Source: Tetradesmus obliquus
Lineage: Eukaryota > Chlorophyta > Chlorophyceae > Sphaeropleales > Scenedesmaceae
Assembly (NCBI GenBank): GCA_030272155.1
Contig: CP126199.1
Location: forward strand, 2,833,501-2,897,500
DNA length: 64,000 nucleotides
Reading direction: 5' to 3'
Shown piece after piece: positions 21,513 to 32,247 of the stretch. Both the position numbers and the translations under genes were made by a program. Under the pieces are notes generated by a model that was not told the origin of the DNA, did no database searches, and saw nothing but the letters and a program-made list of their open reading frames with translations. Position 1 is the first letter of the stretch, and every line of letters begins with the position of its first letter.

Positions 21513-23980
21513 ACATCGCAGTCCCACCTGCATTGAAGAGAGCCGCCTGCATCCGCCTCGCCTCAGGCGGCAAAGCACCATACACCATACCCACACTGTG
21601 CTGCTGCTGCTGCTGCTGCCGCCAGTCCCTGCCGCCCCCACCCTCCTCTCTCCTGCTGCTGCTGCTGCTGCTGCTCTTCAGGATATTCCGCCGGAGCTTA
21701 TGCAGCGCCTTACGCCCAAACGCCACCACAGCATCTCCCTGCTGCACCCCTGCCAAGCCCTCCAATGCCCGCGGCTCCACCACTAACGGTGACAGACGCT
21801 TGTAGCGCTGCACACTCAGTGCGTCTGCCCAGTGCCCTGCAAGCTGCTGCAGCAGGCCTGCTGCTGCTGGGTCCCCGCACAGGTGCAGCTGCTGCGCTGG
21901 CATGCCCAGCAGCACGCGGGTCCAGCTCCAGCCGCGGCTCTTGTCTGCAATCATCTGCACCTCATCGAGCACAGCCACCTGCAGCAGCAATTCAAGTAGG
22001 GATTGAATTGCAGGAGTTTGTGGTTTGCAGCAGTCGGTGGCCTTGAAGGTGATTTAGTTCAGCATGATCTTTCTCAGTGGAATGGATGTTGTCTGCAATC
22101 ATCTGCACCTCATCCAGGACAGCCACCTGCAGCAGCCATAGCCAAATAGGTGTTGGTTGGATGAAAGTGTGGGTTACAGCAGTTGGTGGCTATAAAAGTG
22201 TTTGCTTAAGCAAATGGAAATGAATCTTGTCTGCAATCATCTGCACCTCATCCAGCACAGCCACCTGCAGCCAGCAATATGCAAGCAGAGGGTAGTTGGT
22301 TGTGCTTGTGGCTGGCAGCAAGATGGTGAGGCTGAACATGCATTGCATACGGGAAAGAGAAAGAGAATACACCGGCTGGAGTACTTGCGTGTCGACAACA
22401 CATGGGGTGCACGTGGCGGCAGATGGCACCAGCGCCGTGTCTTGATTCTTGCAACACTTGACTGTGGCAATATGACAGCAGAAAGGCAGCAGAACATCAC
22501 CCGTGCCAACCGCCACTTCAAACTCATGCAGCACACAGCCAAACACTATCACATCTCAGGCTCACCTCCACGCGCTGCTCCAGGTCGGCCACCTCCACCA
22601 ACTGCAGTGCCTGTTGTCTTGGCAAGCCTGCTGGTGCATGCAAGAGCTGTTGATGCTGCACGGGAGGCATGTGTGCATGCTTGCCCTGTAGAACTTGACA
22701 GGGCGATATGACAGCGGACAAGCAGCAGCAGTACACCACCTGTGTCGACCGCCACTTCAAGAAAACTACCTCCAAACGCTACTGTACACGTGTGATTGAG
22801 TGTGACGGCCCCTCACCTCCACGCGCTGCTCCACATCGGCCATCTCTACTGTGCATGCTGTGTGCCGCGCGCCACGCACCAGCCGCACCTCCTGGCCAGT
22901 CACCAGATTACATGGCACGCCTGCTGCATTCAGCCGGTCAGCGATCTGCAGCAACACGGTGTTGGCGGCAGCAGGTTGCAGTGGGGTGATGGAGAGCCAC
23001 CTGCGGCGCCTGCGCATGTAACAAGCCCGCTGGCTGTGCGAAGGTAGAGCTGTTGAAGCTGCACAGCAAGCGCATACGTGTCCGGTTGTTTCTGAAAGTG
23101 TGAAGCAGCAGCTGCCGCTGCTTCACCGCTGCTGTCACCGCTGCTGTCACCGCTGCTGTCACCGCTGCTGCTGCTGCTGCTGCTCACCTCGCATGCCAGC
23201 AGCCGCAGTGGCCCGCAGTACACCCCACTCGAGGCAGCCATCAGAGCAGTCAGCGCAGCATGCGTCTTGCCGCCTGCAGGTAGCATGGTGTCAGCAAACA
23301 CAACATGGTACAATTCATCACAAACCTACAGACAGCTGGGGGGCATTGGTGCTACACTGACAAGTTGCACAACCCCTGCGCTGACAATACAGCCCCAACA
23401 CACAAGAGCAGGATTAGCAGTCAGGCTATTACATGGCGTACGCGGCCACACTGAACGCACAACCCCGCAGCTGCTTTGACTGCTATAACACGTGTTGGTG
23501 AGAAGAGAAGCTGGGAATTCCACTCACTGTTGGTTGGCCCAAGGTGAGCAACCAGCTGCCGCTGCATTGCACGTGCCAGGGGGTACCAGCCAGCAGGTGA
23601 GCGCATGTCTGTCACACGCGCAGACTCCACGGCCTGCTGCTGTGCGCGCTGCTGCTGTTGCTGGTTGCTGCGCCTCCTGCCACTCTTGTCACTGCTGCTG
23701 CTGCCGCTACAGCGATGCTCATCTGCCCCTGCTGATGTGCGTGCGGAGTCCTGCTGCCAGGGACCTGCCTCTGCTGGAGCTGCAGCTGCATTGCATGACC
23801 CTGGGGTTTGCTGCGGCAGCTGCCAGTGCTGTTGCTGCTGCTGCTGCTGCTGCTGCTGTGTTGGTGACCTGTTCTTTGCCATAGCAGCAGCAACCTCTGC
23901 AGCTGCAATTGCAGCAGCTGCGGCAAGCTTGTCTTGTTGGGACCCCGTGGCAAAGGTGTGGTTGTATCTCAGGCACCCAA

Positions 23981-24020
<40 letters not shown>

Positions 24021-24338
24021 AGTGCAGCTGCTGCGGCTGTCAGTTGTGCTGGCCCTGCAAGGCCGCCCAAGTGCCGTTGCCAGCACCATGGCTGGTGACA
24101 GTGCTGTACAAAGCCAAGTGTCATTTGTCCACTGGCTGTCACCCCATTCACTAGCTCCAGCTCTGCATTCGCTGCTGGATACTTGCAGGGTGCTAATTGC
24201 ACCAGCATCACGTGATACCTGCCTGGTCAGGTCAGATGCAGTCCTGCCTGGCAGCAGCAGCAACTGCTGCCAAACTGCCGACGCTGCATGGGGCGCACAC
24301 AAGCATCCTGATAACCTTTTGCTTGTATGTTGCAGCAT
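18719..24338 (-). CDS. SUV3: SUV3-type ATP-dependent RNA helicase
   Basis: Nine exons, all phase-consistent: 24338-23528, 23273-23188, 22945-22817, 21978-21528, 21165-21087, 20863-20651, 20104-19687, 19427-19215, 18946-18719 (875 residues). Walker A GPTNSGKT (267-274) is split by intron 1. GVYCGPLRLLACE, GVPCNLVTGQE and TACTVEM follow; motif II is DEVQ (347-350), then SRGWSWTRVLLG, LHLCGDPAA, VYGALPPEAR, ASDAIGMGLNL (505-515) and QIAGRAGRFG (543-552). The C-terminal region includes YEQLEAFA and LYLWLAGRVG, typical of SUV3. SUV3 unwinds RNA in mitochondria (and plastids in plants) with the degradosome. The first 200 residues are Ser/Gln-rich with poly-Gln tracts and could include an organelle-targeting start; the ATG at 24338 is a choice. 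Five exon-edge echoes lie in its introns. Confidence 0.9.
19873..19918. repeat. CAG tract coding poly-Ala in SUV3
   Basis: About 15 units; minus-strand reading gives GCT/GCA-type alanine codons in exon 7, next to an acidic stretch (SDDEGFGGAGSESDDD). Confidence 0.85.
20304..20370 (-). repeat. Exon-edge echo of SUV3 exon 7 start
   Basis: A copy of 20041-20107 (offset 263) carrying the acceptor and the codons for YEQLEAFARSMPAGLPFHKL, with about one mismatch. After these codons the copy diverges. Confidence 0.93.
21029..21052 (-). repeat. Exon-edge echo of SUV3 exon 5 end and donor
   Basis: A short copy of the true edge (about 21084-21106): NPNIR followed by AG|GTGACA, versus NLNIR and AG|GTAAGG in the real exon. 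It lies in the intron downstream. Confidence 0.7.
21453..21511. repeat. CTG tract in SUV3 intron 4
   Basis: About 19 CTG units beginning about 17 bp past the donor of exon 4. Read on the minus strand the tract is open and would add poly-Ala if the intron were retained. Confidence 0.9.
22091..22136 (-). repeat. Exon-edge echo 1 of SUV3 exon 4 (motif II)
   Basis: A copy of 21943-21988: acceptor plus codons for VAVLDEVQMIADN. Together with 21941-22090 and 22228 onwards it forms a diverged tandem array with a period of roughly 140-150 bp. Confidence 0.92.
22228..22271 (-). repeat. Exon-edge echo 2 of SUV3 exon 4 (motif II)
   Basis: A third copy of the acceptor plus VAVLDEVQMIADK, furthest upstream on the minus strand. 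The reading continues to IHFHLLKQTLL and then stops. Confidence 0.92.
22561..22603 (-). repeat. Exon-edge echo of SUV3 exon 3 end and donor
   Basis: Copies the true edge at 22813-22852: VADLEQRVE then GTGAGC, against MADVEQRVE then GTGAGG in the gene. Confidence 0.88.
23984..24017. repeat. CTG tract coding poly-Gln in SUV3 exon 1
   Basis: About 11 units, read as CAG on the minus strand. A second, shorter tract lies at about 23831-23859. Confidence 0.85.
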
Positions 24339-25220
24339 TTGCAACTTCAAGCTTGTGGGCTGGCTGGCTCTTGGTTCATCTGATGCAAGCACCAAATGCT
24401 GTCAGTATCTGCTGCGAAGATGCAAGCCGCCAAAAACGTCCTCATCGGTTTCTGGTGAGCATAATGTAATCAAGGCACGAAATTGACAGCGTTGAGGCAT
24501 GTCACCAGTGAGTACTGTGCAGTTCAGGGTTTTGCAGGATTGTCATGTCAAGTTTCAAAGCCACGACGACGTAGCTGCACTCTGTAACAGCTTGTTTCGC
24601 AGCTTTTATGCTTGCTTGGATTGCAACTTGTGACGTACGCCCTGTTTTTGTGTCGGATGCGACTCTGTCCACCAACCGCTTGATGCTGGTGTTCTCCTAC
24701 GCAAACTGTAAAGCTGAGTGGGTCTGATCAGCTGTTGTGTCAGGACGTAGGGACTGCTCGCGCGCGTTTTACGCGCAGGCGTATGCACTACAGCTTGTTT
24801 TGCTGCTGATACCCCTGGCTGGCCTTCAACCTCTGCATCCTAGCATAAGGTAGGTATATCGTTTCCACGTGACCCAGCTCGCCAGTGCGAGGGTAGATGC
24901 TGCCGGCTGCTCAGTGGCTTCTCGCCATAACGCTCAACATGCTGCCCCGCGCCCTGTGCTTGCCCTGGCTTGATCAGGCCCTTATGAGCCTTGTTTGGAC
25001 TGATGAATAATTATGGAGGCGGCCAGAAAAAGTGTGCCTTCTTCAGTTGTCCCTGGTGCCATGCTGTCTGGTGGTGCACTGGGTGTCGTTGGCCACATTC
25101 ACATACTCACGTGCATCGACCTCTGACAGCTGTGTTTTGCATTCTTGGACGTGTAGGTGCTTGTTCTTGGTGAAGGCCCGCTGTGTGCAACAACAGGCAG
25201 CTAGCAGCTAGCCTTGCAGG
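24339..25220. promoter_or_regulatory. Divergent promoter region, SUV3 / MPDU1-like gene
   Basis: 880 bp between oppositely oriented starts. I see no named motif. Confidence 0.4.
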
Positions 25221-26854
25221 ATGCAGCAGGAGTGTGCATCAAGGCGTGTCCGGGCTGGCCAGGGTTCGTCACCATGCCTTGCTGGCAGCAGGACACAGCG
25301 CAGCTGCAGAACACAGCTGCGGTCCAGACGTAGCAGATGTGTTGCAGCAGCTGCTAGCCAAGGCTATATGCTGCCTTGCTTGCCAGAGGTGGGACACAGC
25401 AGCTGGCACAACAGTGCATTCAGCAGCAGCTGGGGCAGGACACCCATGCACTTGCCTCACCAGTACCAGCAGGACCACCTACAGCAGCCTCAGCAGCAAC
25501 AGCAGCAGCTGCTAGCTGCACGCTGCAGGATAGCATGCCAGGCTCTTGCAGCAGCCAGCAGCAACTTAGCGCAGCAGCAGCAATGCCCGCAGCAGCACGC
25601 CGCCTTCACCTGCAGCAGCAGCAGTAGAAGAGGCCAGCGCAGCTGCAGCAGCAGGATGCCCGGCCTAGCAGGTGCAGGCTTGCACTCTGGCTGCCACAGG
25701 CCTGTCTGTGCTCGTGCAGCAAGCCTCGCGCTCGCTGTGGAGCCCACAGCTGCAGCCACAGCAGCAGTCGCGTCAGCAGCAGCAGTCACAGCCACAAGCC
25801 TGAGCTTCAGCAAGGTGGTGGCTGTGGTTCTGGGCTATGCTGTGATGGCTGGCAGCTTGTTCCGCAGCGTGCCGCAGATAGCCAAGGTGCTGCAGCATGG
25901 CAGCACTGAGGGGCTGTCGCTGACAAGCTATGTGGTGGAGCTGTGCTGCTATTCGGTCACCATCGCGTACAACATCAGCCAGGTGGGTTTGGACAGTGTG
26001 TGTGTTGATGCCAGGCAGTTGCTGTCTTTCATTTTCACGATATCCATCGTTGGTTGCGTCTCTTGTTGAAGCATGCTGGCACGCAACAGCTCTGAGCCAG
26101 AGCTTGATCCACTGGCAGACACCTTGCTGCGTCACAGCCTGTGCGCTCTCCACCGTTTCAACGCCGCCACACCACATCACTCACACAGCTCCCAACCGCT
26201 TTGTCATTTGCATGTGTTATACTGATTCAAATACACTTCATCATATGTGTATGCCTGCAGGGCTATGGCTTCAACACCTTTGGCGAGGTCTGCGCCTGCT
26301 GGGCGCAAGACATCATCCTGATCGCGCTCATCTTCCGCTTCAGCAACACCAAGAAGTGGATCGCAGCAGCAGTCGGCATCGCAGTGTCCCTCGGCTGCGT
26401 GTGGCTGCTGTCCCCATACTGCCCGCGCCACGTGCTGTGTGCGCTGCAAGCCAGCAACATCATTACCATGGCGCTAGGCAGCAGGCTACCACAGATCATC
26501 TTGAATATGCGGCGGGGCAATGCTGGTGTGCTGTCAGTCACAACATGCCTGCTGAATGTGGCTGGCAATGCGGCACGCATCTTCACTACAATTGTGTTGA
26601 CTGGGGATATGCTAATGCTGGGTGGCTTCCTCAGCCAGGGCACGCTAAACAGCATCCTGCTGTCCCAGAGCCTCACAACAGCGCAGCAGCAGCGCAAGGC
26701 AGCGGCAGCAGCAGCAGCCGGGCCTGGAGGTGTGGTAGAAGATGCTGCTGCTCCTGCAGTGGTGCCAAAGGTGCCTGCTGCTGCAGCTGTGGCTGCTGTT
26801 GGGCCTGACAGCAGCGCTGGTGCAGGCGGCTTCATCATGCAGCCAGCTACATGA
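25221..26854 (+). CDS. MPDU1: MPDU1 (Lec35)-family PQ-loop membrane protein
   Basis: Exons 25221-25982 and 26261-26854 join in phase 0 (donor CAG|gtgggt, acceptor ctgcag), 451 residues. Residues about 197 onward match the MPDU1 pattern: first PQ-loop SLFRSVPQIAKVLQHGST followed by EGLSLTSYVVEL, then LLSPYCPRHVLCALQASN, second PQ-loop GSRLPQIILNMRRGNAGVL, and LLNVAGNAARIFTTIVLTGD. MPDU1 is an ER multispan protein needed for use of dolichol-linked mannose and glucose in glycan synthesis. Here about 195 extra residues precede the family domain, rich in Gln, Ser and Ala with scattered Arg; the start could instead be an internal Met (MPGLAGAG, about 25660). Such a long leader could be a plastid-type transit peptide or a 5'UTR read open by chance. 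The C-terminus is Ala-rich. Confidence 0.85.
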
Positions 26855-29576
26855 AGCAGCTGTGGCAGCACACTGTTTGGCCAGCATCGTTATGATGCTG
26901 TGTTTTGCCAGCAGCTGCGATTGGTAATGTGTGCATAGATGTCAGGGCCTGGGTTGGGGAGGGTGTTACAGCGCCCGCAGTTTGGCCTGTGGATGTGTTG
27001 AGGCTGCAGTGGCACATGAATCGGGCATACAGGCACGTGTTTGGAGGCTTTAGTGGCTGGGCTGCACCTGTTCTGGCATACAGAAGTGTCTATGGTGGTC
27101 ACTGAAAAGTGGCTGAGGCTCACCTGGAGATGAGACTGATGTGACTGAGGGGGTGGCAGGCAGCAGTGGCCTGCAGCGTGCGCATTAGGCCAGCACAGGC
27201 TCGCGCGCATTACAATGCACTTGCCGCAAAGCTGGGTGGTTTGTTCCCCCAAGGGTCGAAGCAGCAGCTGCAGCTGTGCAGCTGGTGCCAGCCGCGCGCG
27301 TTGTTGCTATGTGTTGTATGTTGTGGACGCCTCGATATGTGCTGCAAGGCTTGCGTCGGCACTGTCACAGCTGGCAGTGTGTTTGCTCCTTCAGGCCTGC
27401 TGCAGTGCAGGGCAACGGCTCTGTCTGCTGAAGATGCTGACAATCTGGAGATGTGCGCCATGCAATAGTTGTGTTTCCAGGCACTGCATCGCTCACTGGA
27501 CGGCTTACTTGCAGGCTTCGCGTTTGTTTTGTGTTGAGTAGCAGTGTATGTGCACCCACCACATGCATGTGCATGGTGCAGGTATCCATACCGCATAAGT
27601 GCACTGAACAGCCCCTGGCAGCAGCAGCAAAGCACAGAGCCTGTTTGTCTGGTTTGGACGTCTGCATGTTTAGCATGTTTTGCTGTGGTTGCTCTAGCTG
27701 TGTTTGTGTGGCTTGCTGACTGCTGGCTTAGTAGATGTAGACGTTTGTGCAGCAGCTGAAGGTGCAAGAGAGAAGAGCTCTAGTGTAGTGCATGTGTTTG
27801 TTGTGTTTTGCACCACCTTTTCTTGCTTGTCAGCTGGCACTTGATTAGCTGGTGCCTGCTGCTGATGATGATGTTTAATGTGAAAGTTGGGTTCAGGTTT
27901 TGGCTGTTATGCCGCCGGCTAAGGTGTGCAGACAGAACAGCCAAAGTATGCATGCTGGCTACCTACATGTGTGTTGACAGCACCTTTACAGCAACGCTGG
28001 CTACCTTCATGTGTGTTGACAGCACCTTTACAGCAACGAGGAATCCTGGCCTAGCGCAACTGTTGCCGCGCTTCTTGGCTGGCTGTTGTGCCTGGGCGCG
28101 TTCGAACAAGGGCATGCCTGGCCTCAACAGAAGGTTGTGGTGCATGCATTGCCTGCGAACCTTTACAGGCACAGGCAGCTGGCTGTCGCTTGTGTTGCTG
28201 TCCCTGCATGTGTCATCAGCCCGTACATAGCTAAACATTTTGCTGCCTGCATTTTTGCGCGTGCTATGCTATAGCCTGATGGCAGCGCCTTTGCTCCACT
28301 GCGCATGCACAGAAAAGGACATCCTGCTTTGCAGATGTGCTGCAGGCGCGCTGTTTGTGGTGCGCCTTGTTGCATGCTTTGCATTTTGCCGTGCTGTTTG
28401 CTGGACTGTTTTTCTGTAGAGGCGGTGTACAGTTGCTTGCTTCTGGTGCAGGGGGAGCAGGGTTGGCTGTGCAGAAGCGTTGCATGTGCTGGCATCTTGC
28501 GGCTCTCAGGCTTCTGCCCGCAGCTTTGCTCTGTGCAAACTGCAAACTGCAGCACATGTCGAGTCGGTTGGTTCATGTATTGCTCGCCATTATGTGGCCG
28601 TCCAGCCTGAATAGGCTGATGGGTGCAGTGTGCATGCATGCTGTGCAGCTTCAAGCAGGGCATTGTGCCAGAGTTTTGACGTGGTTGCTGATAACCCATC
28701 CAGCACTTTGCGCACTTTGCGCACACATGGCTGTTTTCTTTGGCTCGCATGGTGGCCCTTGTATCATACTAGTTTGCGCACAGCCCTGCAGGGCTCAGGG
28801 CTTAATGGAAGAAGCGTCTGTAACTAGCGTTGTTGCTCAGATTGGCTGGGGATAATCGCCGAGCTTTATTCGTGCATTTCCTCCTTAATTTGGCCAGCTT
28901 GAACAGTGTCCATGCTGCCAAATGGCAGCTGTACCAACCCCGTATGCGGTGTTGCAAATCAGCCACAACACCACGCCCCCTCTTAACCACCATCACCATA
29001 CAGGCGCAGGGCCGCCCCGGAGCAACTTGCACCTGCCAGGTGGCAGTGCTAGCAGCATTGCCTCCAGCAGCCAGGGAATCCGGAGTCCTGGATCCAGGCC
29101 CAGCAAACGCTTGGGCGCCAGTCAAACTGCCAGTAAAGCAAGGCTACCACAGCACCGAACACGCGACCAGGATCTATCCATAGTGTGCTTGGAAAACTAG
29201 TTGTAGAGCTCCGCCTCAACAGGCCAAGTGGCATATGCCACAGCATGCATGCTGTCTGTACAATTCGATAAGTGCCAAGCTTGGCCACAAGCCCAGCACC
29301 TGATGGCAAATGCATCGACACCCTTCAAGGAACACTACACTGCAAAATGTTACACTGCTCTAGAGGGAAAGATACCTCTGTTCTCCTGCCTATTCCCTCC
29401 CGCGCCCCCCTGGAACGCCGTGCATGTGCTGTGCAGCGCAGCAGCACCCTCATCACTCCAGAAACAAGGCACCCCTGCCATGACTGCTGCTTGGCAGGCT
29501 GCAGCTACTGTACTGCCTGTCACAATCGAGCTGCGCTTCAACTTTTTGCCACAACACATCCTCCAGGCCCCCAGTC
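26855..29576. other. Long intergenic region
   Basis: 2.7 kb between the 3' ends of the MPDU1-like gene (+) and the giant repeat protein (-). Only short, Cys-rich chance frames occur. A two-unit 42-bp tandem repeat lies at 27954-28037. I see nothing else I can name. Confidence 0.55.
27954..28037. repeat. 42-bp tandem duplication
   Basis: Units 27954-27995 and 27996-28037 differ at one position. Confidence 0.95.
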
Positions 29577-30099
29577 TTACGCCTGCGAGCCGCCCGCACT
29601 GCTGCGCCGGCTGCTGCTGCCGCTGCCAAGCCCGCTCTCAGTGCAGGCCGAGTCCCTCCTCAGTGGGCTGCCCCTGGCAGGGCGGGGGGCTGCAGCTGAG
29701 CTGGCATGCCTCGGCGGTGAGTTGCCGCCACCACTGCTGCTGCTGCTGCTGCCGCTGCTTGGGCCAAACCCTGATCCTCGCTCCTGCACTGCCACTGTTG
29801 CTGGCCGCAGCACTAGCCGCACCAGGGCTCTTTTTGTCACCTGCACTTGGGCTGCTGCTGCGGGAACTAAGAGTTGCAGCCAACAACTGCTGGGGCTCAG
29901 GTGCATCAACAGACAGACCTGTTGGCACATCCGCTGCAGCTGTGTGGCAGCTGCCTTCACTGGCACATGCCATCGACATTGGCATGCCAGCTCCTGGGCT
30001 GCTGCTGCTAGCCCTGCCCAAGGGGCTGGGGCTGGCTGGCCTTGCTGCATCTCTGTCAGCTGGTGAGGTGCTCCTGCTGAGCCTACTAGGACTGTGTGG

Positions 30100-30144
<45 letters not shown>

Positions 30145-32211
30145 AGGGGCAGCAGAGCTGCTGTGACTTAATGGGCTGCTGCTGTGCCTGGAGGCAGTGC
30201 CTGCAGAGTGGCCAGTGGTGCTGGCCACCCTGCAGGTGCTGCTGCTGCCTGGTGAAGGCGGCAAGACAGAGCCACCATCATCGCTGCGCACCTCAACACT
30301 CAGCGCCGCACGAGAGGCACTTGACACTGCTGCTGCTGGCACAGCACAGGGGGCACTGCCGTCTGCGCTGCAGCTGCTGCCATGCGCCAACGGGCTGCGC
30401 CTTGCAGGGTCTGGGTCAGCTGCGTTGCTGCTGTGTCGCAGAGGGCTGGACCTGCGAGCCCCCTCAGGGCTGCTGCTGCCTGACCTGGCTTCTGCAGACT
30501 CTCCAGACTCACTAACACCAGCTGCTGCTGCCAGGCTGGCGCTGCGCATACTGCTGCTGTTGCTGCCGGTATGCTTTGCAACTGCCATGAGGTCTGGGCT
30601 TTGAGATCTGCCTGCAGGACTGCTTGCACCCCCGAGCCTGCTGCTGCCGCCAATGCTGGTGCGGCTGCTGCCACTGGCTGCATGCACATCTCCCGCACGG
30701 CTGGCTACCTTGGGTGACACAGAAAAAATGGGGCCTGCTGGGCTGCTGCAGGCACTGTTGCCAGCGCTGGCCTCACCGTCACTATCCGAGTCATCCTTGA
30801 ACATGTTGAATGGCTTGCCCAGCCCAGCACCTGGCGTGGTTGGGTGCTTGGCCATCTTGCGCTCCCGCTGCTGCTGCTTGTCTAGTGCGAGGTCGGAGTT
30901 GTGGCTGAGTAGGGCTTCTTGAATGCTGCTCCGGCCTGGCATGACTGCCCTAGTGGTGGCAGCTGCTGCAGCTGCACCGTGCGTATAGTCGGGTGCCCGC
31001 TCTAGCTCTGCTTCACTGTCATCATCATCCCTGAAGATGTTGAATGGCCTGCCCAGGCCTGCACCTGGCGTAGTGGCGTGCTTGCCTGACCGCTGCTGGC
31101 GCTGCTGCTGCTGCTCCAACTCCAACTCAGGGTTGTGCATGAGCAGGGCCTGCCGCATAGGGCTGCTGCCGCTGATCCTGCTGCTGGTGCGCAGAGCTGT
31201 CTCAACTGCCGCCTCCCCTGCCGAATGTTGCACAGCGCTGCTGTCAATGCCACCTGCCAGTGCCTCCTCTGCTTCATCACCGTCATCACCATCATCGTCC
31301 CTGAAGATGTTGAAAGGCCTGCCCAGGCCTGCACCTGGTGTAGTTGCATGCTTCCCTGACCTCTGCTGGTGCTGCTGCTGCTGTTCCAACTCCAACTCAG
31401 GGTTGTGCATGAGCAGGGCCTGCCGCATAGGGCTGCTGCCGCTGATCCTGCTGCTGGTGCGCAGCGCTGTCTCAACTGCCGCCTCCCCTGCCGGACGTTG
31501 CACAGCGCTGCTGTCAACACCTGCTACTGGCCCCTCCTCTGGATCATCACCATCATCCTCATCGTCCCTGAAGATGTTGAAAGGCCTGCCCAGGCCTGCA
31601 CCTGGCGTAGTGGCATGCTTGCCTGACCGCTGCTGGCGCTGCTGCTGCTGCTCCAGCTCCAACTCTGGGTTATGCATGAGCAGGGCCTGCCGCATAGGGC
31701 TGCTGCCGCTGATCCTGCTGCTGGTGCGCAGTGCTGCCTCAACTGTCGCCTCCCCTGCAGTGTGCTGTGCTGCACTGTTGCCAGCATGCATAGCTGGCCC
31801 CATCCCTGCATCATCAGCATCATCATCATCATCCTTGAACATGTTGATGGGCCTGCCCAGCCCAGCACCTGGCGTAGTGGCGTGCTTGGCCATCTTGCGC
31901 TCCCGCTGCTGCTGCTTCTCGAGTGCCAGGTCAGGATTGTGGCTCAGCAGTGCTTCCTGCAAGCTGCTCCTGCCAGCAGGCAGTGCTGCCACAGAGTGTG
32001 CTGCTGCTGCTGCTGCTGCTGCTACTGCTGCAGGTGCTGACCCCTCAACCGCAGCCGATGCATCTTCAGTGTCCTGGAAGATGCTGAAGTGCTTGCCCAG
32101 CGCTGCACCTGGTGTTGTGGCATGCTTGCCTGTTTGCCGCAGGCGCTGCTGCTGCTGCTCCAAGTCCAGCTCAGGGTTGTGCATCAGCAGGGCCTGGTGA
32201 ATGTTGCCGCC

Positions 32212-32247
<36 letters not shown>

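Noticed and set aside
21424-21527. Poly-Ala extension of SUV3 exon 4
   Set aside because: It is intron read-through; the AG|GTGGGA donor at 21528 joins in phase to the conserved ASDAIGMG exon.
31037-32200. Long + strand open frame opposite the giant gene
   Set aside because: Mirror of the repeat-bearing exon; Cys/Ser/Leu-rich with no splice logic, while the minus strand has patterned motifs.
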